Assembly: GCA_964628685.1 (NCBI GenBank)
Contig: CAZVNM010000004.1
Coordinates: 62,001-126,000 of the forward strand
Direction: 5' to 3'
From: CALMEC01 sp964628685
Lineage (GTDB): Bacteria > Actinomycetota > Thermoleophilia > Miltoncostaeales > Miltoncostaeaceae
DNA: 64,000 nt
Shown here: piece after piece, positions 58,957 to 64,000 of the stretch
Layout of the letters: every line of letters starts with the position of its first letter
Numbering within the stretch: position 1 is the stretch's first letter
Program-made: the position numbers and the translations under genes
Notes under the pieces: generated by a model
Databases searched by the model: none
What the model was told of the DNA's origin: nothing
The model's input: only the letters and a program-made list of their open reading frames with translations

Positions 58957-58992
58957 GCGGCCCCGCGGCGTTTCCGAACGTCGCGGGGCCGC
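58957..58992 (+). terminator. Terminator of the lipoprotein gene
   Basis: GCGGCCCCGCG pairs with its complement over 11 bp, with an inner CGTT/AACG stem. It ends right before the tRNA promoter. Confidence 0.75.
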
Positions 58993-58998
58993 TAGCAT
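58993..58998 (+). promoter_or_regulatory. -10 element of tRNA-Leu
   Basis: TAGCAT lies 13 bases before the tRNA 5' end. Confidence 0.45.
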
Positions 58999-59011
58999 TT
59001 CGGATCCGCCC

Positions 59012-59097
59012 GGGGGCGTGGCGGAAGGGTAGACGCGACGGTCTCAAACACCGTTGAGGGCGACCTCGTGTGGGTTCGATTCCCACCGCCCCCACCA
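59012..59097 (+). tRNA. tRNA-Leu (anticodon CAA)
   Basis: This is an 86-base class II tRNA. The acceptor arm GGGGGCG pairs perfectly with CGCCCCC, followed by discriminator A and an encoded CCA. The anticodon stem ACGGT/ACCGT holds the loop CTCAAAC, giving anticodon CAA, which reads UUG. A long variable arm follows (TGAGGGCGACCTCG), and the T loop is GGTTCGATTCC. These mark leucine. Confidence 0.96.
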
Positions 59098-59112
59098 TCG
59101 CTGCGCGTGCCC

Positions 59113-59142
59113 GCCGGGGCCGGCCGTCTGGCCGGGCCCGGC
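59113..59142 (+). terminator. Hairpin after tRNA-Leu
   Basis: GCCGGG-g-CCGGCC pairs with GGCCGG-g-CCCGGC around GTCT, 16 bases past the CCA end: 12 pairs with one G/G mismatch. Confidence 0.6.
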
Positions 59143-59280
59143 GGCGCGCTGCCGCTCGAGGAGCGGTCCCTGCGACCAGGACGAGACGATCAGGCCCGTG
59201 CGGAGCGCGATACGTGACGCATTGGTCGTCCAGGATGGCTCCGTCCCGCTGGGAACGCTCGCACGGACGCTCCGGGGGAT

Positions 59281-59714
59281 TCACGGGTTCTCGTGGACAC
59301 TGTCGCGTCGACCGATGGAGACCGCCTCGTTGGGCACCATTGCGTCGTGGATGACCGCGAGGATTCGGTAGGAGCCCACTCGGTACCGCCATTCCCCCGA
59401 CCGGTTTCGCTGGCCCGTGCCGAGGGTTCGTGGGTCGGCAGAGCCATCGAGGAGGTTGTTGGTGATCCAGGTCGCGATGATCCAGGCGTCGAATCGCGAT
59501 CCATCTTCCTGAGCTGTTTCTGGGTGAACGTCCCCGGTAGTCACCGGCCTCGTCAGCGGCACGTGCCCACAGGAGCGCGGCCATCTGCTCCAGCGAAGGC
59601 TGATGTTCCCCGGAGCAGGGATGGGGACGTACCGCCAGATGTCGGAACCCAGCCACGCCGGTGTCCGACTCCCGCCGTCAGTTCGACGCGATATGCGTCG
59701 GGCAGAACCCTCAC
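59281..59714 (-). pseudogene. Broken RelE-family toxin gene (insertion plus frameshift)
   Basis: The remains of a RelE/ParE-type mRNA interferase are spread over two frames. The GTG at 59714 starts MRVLPDAYRVELT, then a 147-base insertion with stops interrupts it. After the insertion the same frame resumes with FTQKQLRKMDR. A 2-base shift then moves the rest to another frame: FDAWIIATWITNNLLDGSAD, then SGEWRYRVGSYRILAVIHD and VSIGRRDSVHENP. WRYRVGSYRI is the hallmark RelE strand. Removing the insertion at its flanking GACG repeats exactly restores RVELTFTQKQLRKMDR. The GTG overlaps the antitoxin stop (GTGA). No active toxin can be made. Confidence 0.75.
59533..59679. mobile_element. MITE-like 143-bp insertion inside relE
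   Basis: The 143-bp core (59533-59675) is flanked by CGTC (GACG on the gene strand) at 59529-59532 and 59676-59679, a 4-bp target-site duplication. Its ends form imperfect inverted repeats: CCGGTAGTC...ACCGG against GCGGGAGTCGGACACCGG. It encodes nothing. Excision at the repeats restores the relE reading frame. Confidence 0.55.
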
Positions 59715-59851
59715 CGGGCGAGATCGTCGATGCTGAAGCGCTCGCCGGAGTCCTGGGCGATGGCTTCGCGCAGTTCCTGGGCCGCGAACGTGGCGAACGT
59801 GCGGACGAGTTCGGTGTCCTGCTCGTTCATACGGACGGTCGTGGTGGGCAC
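59711..59851 (-). pseudogene. Shortened RHH-type antitoxin gene of the RelBE-like pair
   Basis: This is a 46-codon gene. GTG 59851, with GAGGAG upstream, starts PTTTVRMNEQDTELVRTF, the beta strand and first helix of a ribbon-helix-helix antitoxin. It then jumps to ELREAIAQDSGERFSIDDLA, the usual C-terminal toxin-binding part. The second helix of the DNA-binding fold is missing, consistent with an in-frame deletion of some 60-70 bases (inference from typical lengths of 70-90 residues). A near-palindrome GAACACCATGTATTC at 59881-59895 may be the old operator. Without helix 2 it should not bind DNA normally. Confidence 0.6.
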
Positions 59852-59944
59852 CCTCGATCTCCTCGGCCGGGGCACCACCTGAACACCATGTATTCATCGG
59901 CGGCGCTTCGGCGATCCTCGGGCGCGTGGCCACCCGGTACACGC

Positions 59945-59950
59945 TAGGCT
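59945..59950 (+). promoter_or_regulatory. -10 element of the leaderless SRPBCC gene
   Basis: TAGGCT lies 8 bases before the GTG at 59959. Confidence 0.45.
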
Positions 59951-59958
59951 TCGTCGTC

Positions 59959-60450
59959 GTGCCGCCTCGCATTCCCCCCCGTCCCAAGAACACGCGTGCG
60001 ATCGAGCGATCCATCGAGATCGCGTGTCCGGTCGACCGCCTCTTCCGGTTCCACCGCGACACGCGCAACGCGCCGAAGGTGACGCCCAACGTCCGGTTCC
60101 TGTCGATCACCGGCCCGTTCCCGCTGGACGACGGCGACGTGTTCGAGATCATCATGCGCCCCCAGTACTTCCCGAAGGCGCTCCACTGGCGTTTCATCTG
60201 CGAGGCCGTGGTGCACAACAGCGCGGTCATCGACGTCGCCCTCAGGGCCCCGTTCCCGTACTGGCGGACGGAACATCGCTTCGAGTCCCTCGGACCCAGC
60301 CGGACGCGGCTGATCGATCGCCTGGAGTACCTGCCGCCGCTTCCCGGACCGCTCGTGAAGATCGCCGGCGGCATGATCGACAAGCGGCTGGGCGCCATGA
60401 CCGACGCGCGGCTGAAGCTCACCAAGACGCTCCTCGAGACCCGCCACTGA
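59959..60450 (+). CDS. SRPBCC (START-like) ligand-binding protein
   Basis: The 163-residue soluble protein has the helix-grip pattern of polyketide cyclase/START-like proteins. It has an opening strand ERSIEIACPVDRLFRFHRD, middle strands VFEIIMRP and HWRFICEAVVHNSAVIDVAL, a FRSEHRFE-like TEHRFESLGPSRTRLIDRLEY, and a long C-terminal helix. It probably binds a small hydrophobic ligand; no catalytic residues can be assigned. GTG 59959 was chosen from the TAGGCT element 8 bases upstream. The quinone oxidoreductase gene follows after 22 bases. Confidence 0.75.
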   Translation: MPPRIPPRPKNTRAIERSIEIACPVDRLFRFHRDTRNAPKVTPNVRFLSITGPFPLDDGDVFEIIMRPQYFPKALHWRFICEAVVHNSAVIDVALRAPFPYWRTEHRFESLGPSRTRLIDRLEYLPPLPGPLVKIAGGMIDKRLGAMTDARLKLTKTLLETRH

Positions 60451-60472
60451 CGATGGACGGGGACCGCGTCCG

Positions 60473-61450
60473 ATGAGGGCGGTCGTCGCACCCGAGCCCG
60501 GTGGTCCGGAGGCGCTGCGCCTGGTGCAGCGGCCGACGCCCGTCCCGGCCGACGGCGAGGTCCTGGTGCGGGTGCACGCGACGGCGGTCAACCGGGCCGA
60601 CCTGATGCAGGCTCGGGGCCAATACCCGCCCCCGTCGGGGGTGACCGACATCCTCGGACTCGAGGTCGCCGGGTATGTGGCCGACCCCAACGGGACGTCC
60701 CGGTGGTCGGTCGACGATCGGGTCATGGCGGTGGTGCCCGGCGGGGGCTACGCCGAGGCGGTGTGCGTCCCGGCCGCACAGCTGATGGCCGTCCCCGATG
60801 GCATGGACCTCGCGTCGGCCGCCGCATGCCCCGAGGTCTTCGTCACCGCCCATCTCGCCCTCGTGCAGCTGGGCGGTCTGCGGGCCGGTGAAACCGCGCT
60901 CGTCCACAGCGCCGCCAGCGGCGTCGGCACCGCCGGCGTGCAGATCGCGCGGGAGATCGGCGCCCGGGTCATCGCGACGTCCCGCCACCGCACGCGCCTT
61001 GAGACGGCCGTCGCGTTGGGGGCCGAGCCGGTCGTCGTCACCGACGGCTCCTTCGCGTCCCAGGTGCGTGAGATGACCGACGGACGCGGGGCGGATGTGA
61101 TCCTGGACCTTGTGGGTGCCGCCTATTGGCGGGACAACGTCGCGGCGATCGCCCGACGCGGCCGGCTCGTCCTGATCGGCATGGTCGGTGGCCGCCGGAC
61201 CGAACTCGACCTGGGGGCGCTCTTTGCGGCCAACGCCACGGTGATCGCGAGCACGCTGCGAAACCGTCCGCTCGACGAGAAGACCGAGATCATCAGGGGC
61301 TTCGCCGACTGGGGACTGCCCCGCCTGGCCGAGGGACGTCTGCGACCGATCGTCGACCGAGTCATGGCGCTGGAGGACGTGGCGGAGGCCCACCGGATCG
61401 TCGGCACGGACCGGGCCGTCGGGAAGGTCGTGCTGACGACGGGGCTATGA
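60473..61450 (+). CDS. Zinc-independent NADPH:quinone oxidoreductase family protein
   Basis: This is a 325-residue medium-chain reductase/dehydrogenase. It opens MRAVVAPEPGGPEALRLV. The GroES-like part has NRADLMQARGQYPPP near residue 40 and lacks the Zn ligands of alcohol dehydrogenases. The cofactor fold has VHSAASGVGTAGVQIAREIG near 140 (the quinone reductase version of the Gly motif) and DVILDLVG near 205. It reduces quinones or enones with NADPH. It probably shares a transcript with the SRPBCC gene upstream. Confidence 0.9.
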   Translation: MRAVVAPEPGGPEALRLVQRPTPVPADGEVLVRVHATAVNRADLMQARGQYPPPSGVTDILGLEVAGYVADPNGTSRWSVDDRVMAVVPGGGYAEAVCVPAAQLMAVPDGMDLASAAACPEVFVTAHLALVQLGGLRAGETALVHSAASGVGTAGVQIAREIGARVIATSRHRTRLETAVALGAEPVVVTDGSFASQVREMTDGRGADVILDLVGAAYWRDNVAAIARRGRLVLIGMVGGRRTELDLGALFAANATVIASTLRNRPLDEKTEIIRGFADWGLPRLAEGRLRPIVDRVMALEDVAEAHRIVGTDRAVGKVVLTTGL

Positions 61451-61451
61451 T
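61446..61451 (+). promoter_or_regulatory. -10 element before the 39-residue gene
   Basis: TATGAT overlaps the 3' end of the oxidoreductase gene and gives a short leader with GGGAGA before ATG 61479. Confidence 0.4.
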
Positions 61452-61478
61452 CGAAGCCCCGATCCGATGGGAGACACG

Positions 61479-61598
61479 ATGTTCAAGAAGTTGATCGCGG
61501 CGCTCGGCCTGACCGGCGCCCTCTACTGGTTCACCCGCAAGCGCCGCCGCGGCGACGAGTTCCGCTTCACCGAGTTGCCGCCCGACGATCGCCCCTGA
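61479..61598 (+). CDS. 39-residue single-span membrane protein
   Basis: ATG 61479 with GGGAGA 5 bases upstream encodes 39 residues: KKLIAALGLTGALYWFT is a short membrane segment, followed by a basic patch (RKRRR) and an acidic tail ending ELPPDDRP. By the positive-inside rule the C-terminus would face the cytoplasm. Small proteins of this kind often sit next to housekeeping genes in actinobacteria. I know no family. The codons are strongly G/C-ending like the neighbours. The 83-bp array begins about 40 bases after the stop. Confidence 0.6.
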   Translation: MFKKLIAALGLTGALYWFTRKRRRGDEFRFTELPPDDRP

Positions 61599-61639
61599 CC
61601 GAGGGCGACCGGCCGTCCGGCGGGGTCCGGCATCACACG

Positions 61640-62183
61640 CGTCACGAGCCGGGAGTACCCGCGTGCGGGCGGCGACGCCATCACGTTTTCGGGTTCACGC
61701 GGGTCACGCACACGTCACGTAGGCGACGGGTCCGCAGCACCCCGTGTGCGGGCGCGCCTAACGCGATCACGTATCCGGCGTCACACGCGCCACGCACGCG
61801 TCAGGCGGGTCACGAGTCGGGAGCACCTGCGTGCGGGCGGCGACGCCATCACGCATCCAGCGTGACCCACATCACATGCGCGTCACGCGGGCCACCGGTC
61901 CGCAGCACCCCGCGTGCGGGCGCTGACGCCATCACGTATCCGGCGCGATCCGGCGTCACGTGCGTCACGAGGGTCACGAGTCGGGAGCATCCCGCGTGCG
62001 GGCGGCGACGCCATCACACATCGGGCATGACCCACATCACATGCGCGTCATGCGGGCGTCGGGTCCGGAGCACCCCGCGTGCGGGCACCGACGCCATCAC
62101 ACATCCGGCGTGACCCACGTCACATGCGCGTCATGCGGCCCACGGGTCCGCAGCACCCCACGTGTCGACACCGACGCCATCAC
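61640..62183. repeat. 83-bp tandem array ending in the dnaG stop codon
   Basis: There are seven units with the anchor GCCATCAC (GCGATCAC once) at 61677, 61763, 61845, 61928, 62010, 62093 and 62176, at steps of 86, 82, 83, 82, 83 and 83 bases. Units 1, 3 and 5 carry CGAGTCGGGAGCA-type sequence; units 2, 4, 6 and 7 carry GGGTCCGCAGCACC-type sequence, so the real repeat is a dimer of about 165 bases. Each unit has a CCCGCGTGCGGG hairpin and many GTCAC words. The last unit contains the final bases and stop of dnaG. Confidence 0.9.
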
Positions 62184-63937
62184 GTGTCCTCCTCCATCGC
62201 GCGGACGGCGGCGCGGACCCTGTTGAGCAGTCCGCGGATGCGCAGATAGGCGGCGTCGTCCCCGTGTTCGCGTGCATGCGCGGCGCGGCGTTCGAGCAGG
62301 CGTTCCTGCAGACGGTAGGTCACCTCCTGCAGCTCCACCTCCCGCGGTGTGCGCGTCATCATGGCGCGCAGCTCGACGACGAGACCCTGGATGTCCTCGG
62401 GCCATGCCTCGACGGGTGTGCCGGACCCGAGGGCGTCGAAGACCCGACGGTGGGCGGGCACGTCGAACGCCTCCGAGGTGAGCTGATCGCGTTGGGCGTC
62501 GGCCTGCGGACCGAGTTGAAGGGCCATGGCGAGCCACCTGCGCTCCCGGATCTCGTCGACGCCGAGGCGTTCGACGATGGGTCGCGGCGCCGGCGTGACA
62601 CCGCGCTCCGCCTCCGGTCCCTCCTGCCCGCGTGCCGCCTCCTCCAGGCGTCGCACCATCACCTGCGTCGCCCCGGCCGACACCTCCAGCCGGCTGGCCG
62701 CGACGCGCAGTGCCTCGTCACGCTCGATGCCCTCCGGGAAACGCCCCAGGAGCGCGGCGATGTCGTCGAACGCCGCACCGCGCTCGACGGCGGAGGTGCC
62801 CGCACGATCGGTGCGGGCGCGGACGAGGTACGAGAGCACCGGCTGCGGCGCGTGCACCGCCGTGCGCAGCACCTCCTGCCCATCGGGTGTCGCGGCCAGG
62901 TCGCCGGGGTCGCTGCCCGCCGGAAGCGGCACGGCGGTGAGGCGCACCGTCACGCCCTGCGCGGCCTCGACGGATCGCCAGACCGCGTCCTGGCCGGCGC
63001 GATCGCCGTCGAAGCACAGGCGGACCTCGTCGGCGGTGCGCGCCAAGAGGCGCAGCTGTTCGGTGGTGAGCGCGGTGCCCATGCAGGCGACGGCGTTCTC
63101 GATGCCGATCTTGGCGAGGGCGAGGACGTCGGTATAGCCCTCGCAGACGCAGACCCACCCGGCCTTCGCCGCGCTGACGCGGGCGACGTCGAGGCCGAAC
63201 AGCAGGGTGCGTTTGCGAAACGCGCGGCCCTCCGGGCTGTTCACGTACTTCGCACGTTCGTTGGGGTCGAGCGTGCGCGCGCCGAAGCCCTGCACCTGTC
63301 CGCGGGCGCTCGTGATCGGGAACATGATTCGCGACGTGAAGAAGTCGTTCAGGCGGCCGGCACGGTCGCGCGCCAGGCCGGCGTCCAGCAGCTGCTGACG
63401 CCCGTATCCCTGTTTCTGGGCACGCGTGGCGAGGATCGAGCCGTGGCCGGGTGCGTAGCCGACCCCGTAGCGGCGGAGCAGATCCTCCTCGAACCCGCGC
63501 TCCTCGAGGTACCGGCGCGCACCGGCCGCCTCGTCCGACTTCCAGAGGTACGCGGCGTAGAAGTCCCGGGCACGCCCCAAGAGCTCGAGGCGGCTGCGGT
63601 TGGCCTCGCGTGCGGCCTCCTCGCGCGGTGAGACGTCCTTGTAGCGCAGCTCGACGCCGAAGCGCTCCGCCAGCGCCTCGACCGCCTCGCTGAAGCTTGC
63701 GATGCCCTCCCGCTCACGCATCCAGGTGATGGCGTCGCCCTTGGCCCCGCACCCGAAGCAGTAGTAGTTCTTGTGGTCCGGCAGGATCGTGAACGAGGGC
63801 GAGCGCTCATCGTGGAACGGGCAGCGTCCCCACCAGCGACCGCTGCGCCGCACCAGCTCGACACGTCCGCGCAGCAGGTCGACGAGGTCCACGGCGTTGC
63901 GGACCGCGTCGATGCTCTCGTCATCGATCAGGGGCAC
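62180..63937 (-). CDS. dnaG: DNA primase
   Basis: The 585-residue primase makes RNA primers at the replication fork. The N-terminal Zn finger is CPFHDERSPSF...CFGCGAKGD (CHC2, residues 38-66). The RNA polymerase core follows, with the TOPRIM motifs VCEGYTDVLALAKIG near 265 and LCFDGDRAGQDA near 310. The C-terminal helicase-binding part is Ala/Arg/Glu-rich. The family's length is 580-640. The GTG start is leaderless (TAGACT 6 bases upstream). The stop codon and last bases fall inside the final unit of the 83-bp array. Confidence 0.96.
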   Translation of the reverse strand: MPLIDDESIDAVRNAVDLVDLLRGRVELVRRSGRWWGRCPFHDERSPSFTILPDHKNYYCFGCGAKGDAITWMREREGIASFSEAVEALAERFGVELRYKDVSPREEAAREANRSRLELLGRARDFYAAYLWKSDEAAGARRYLEERGFEEDLLRRYGVGYAPGHGSILATRAQKQGYGRQQLLDAGLARDRAGRLNDFFTSRIMFPITSARGQVQGFGARTLDPNERAKYVNSPEGRAFRKRTLLFGLDVARVSAAKAGWVCVCEGYTDVLALAKIGIENAVACMGTALTTEQLRLLARTADEVRLCFDGDRAGQDAVWRSVEAAQGVTVRLTAVPLPAGSDPGDLAATPDGQEVLRTAVHAPQPVLSYLVRARTDRAGTSAVERGAAFDDIAALLGRFPEGIERDEALRVAASRLEVSAGATQVMVRRLEEAARGQEGPEAERGVTPAPRPIVERLGVDEIRERRWLAMALQLGPQADAQRDQLTSEAFDVPAHRRVFDALGSGTPVEAWPEDIQGLVVELRAMMTRTPREVELQEVTYRLQERLLERRAAHAREHGDDAAYLRIRGLLNRVRAAVRAMEEDT

Positions 63938-63943
63938 GGACGG

Positions 63944-63949
63944 AGTCTA
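63944..63949 (-). promoter_or_regulatory. dnaG: -10 element of leaderless dnaG
   Basis: TAGACT on the minus strand lies 6 bases before the GTG at 63937. Confidence 0.55.
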
Positions 63950-64000
63950 GGCGGCCGGCTCGAGACGGTGGCCTGTGCCCGAGCCGCGAGCGCGCACCAC

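Noticed and set aside
59012..59851. tRNA-Leu as integration site of a prophage or island
   Set aside because: No integrase gene and no repeat of the tRNA 3' end downstream; only the decayed toxin-antitoxin remnant supports past insertion.
61640..62183. CRISPR array
   Set aside because: The units are tandem copies with no unique spacers, and no cas gene is near.
61862..62226. Frames of 80-90 codons in the 83-bp array
   Set aside because: They are translations of the tandem repeat, shift frame between units and have no ribosome-binding site.

Overview
The window is about 72% GC and carries a bacterial chromosome segment with single-copy housekeeping genes (hppA, rex, tsaE-tsaB-rimI-tsaD, panC-panD-panB, fumC, uvrA, uvrB, coaE, rpsA, polA, dnaG, a tRNA-Leu). 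GTG starts are frequent and genes often overlap by 4 bases (ATGA/GTGA). Many genes look leaderless: a TANNNT -10 element sits 6 to 8 bases before the start codon. Together with the gene content (YbdK-type ligase, SapA-like secreted protein, Rex, K+-independent H+-pyrophosphatase), this suggests an actinobacterium, perhaps of the Thermoleophilia (Solirubrobacterales/Patulibacteraceae type). That placement is inference. A run of exactly 100 N at 11926-12025 marks a scaffold gap, so this is a draft or metagenome assembly.

Layout. 1-6.7 kb: an orphan nuclease-like protein, a secreted protein, a rhodanese/persulfide dioxygenase-like fusion with a TauE exporter, and hppA. 7.1-11.4 kb: a three-gene operon for glycan work (PHP-glycosyltransferase fusion, glycosyltransferase, deacetylase). 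11.4-12.55 kb: two non-coding repeat families and the assembly gap, ending inside the 3' end of mtnP. 12.5-19.4 kb: mtnP, a thiol ligase, a GMC oxidoreductase, an AAA ATPase, a YgjV-acyltransferase-like fusion, rex. 19.4-25.4 kb: a minus-strand operon udg-tsaE-tsaB-rimI-tsaD-subtilase. 26-28 kb: pantothenate operon. 28.4-34.2 kb: two lipoproteins and two paralogous membrane-protein/ECF-sigma operons, separated by arrays of a 22-bp-phased palindrome. 34.2-40.6 kb: fumC, M20 peptidase, polysaccharide deacetylase, MMPL transporter. 40.7-49.7 kb: uvrA and uvrB, both with LexA-type boxes, interleaved with an amidohydrolase, a hydroxyacid dehydrogenase and repeat-rich spacers. 49.7-58.9 kb: lytic transglycosylase, coaE, rpsA, a DUF4395-thioredoxin protein, polA, malic enzyme, lipoprotein. 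59-64 kb: tRNA-Leu, a dead RelBE-type toxin-antitoxin locus split by a small MITE-like insertion, a SRPBCC protein, a quinone oxidoreductase, a 39-residue protein, a seven-unit 83-bp array and dnaG.

The most unusual feature is the load of different non-coding repeats between otherwise ordinary genes. (1) A 14-bp palindrome, CGTTCAATTGAACG and variants, recurs at a strict 22-bp pitch in seven intergenic regions. (2) A 113-bp tandem unit has copied the last codons, stop and hairpin of mtnP. (3) An 83-bp array alternates two sub-types and ends on the dnaG stop codon. (4) A degenerate array of about 60 bp lies between uvrA and the amidohydrolase. A second candidate novelty is the pair of ECF-sigma operons whose upstream membrane proteins share an extracytoplasmic domain I do not recognise.
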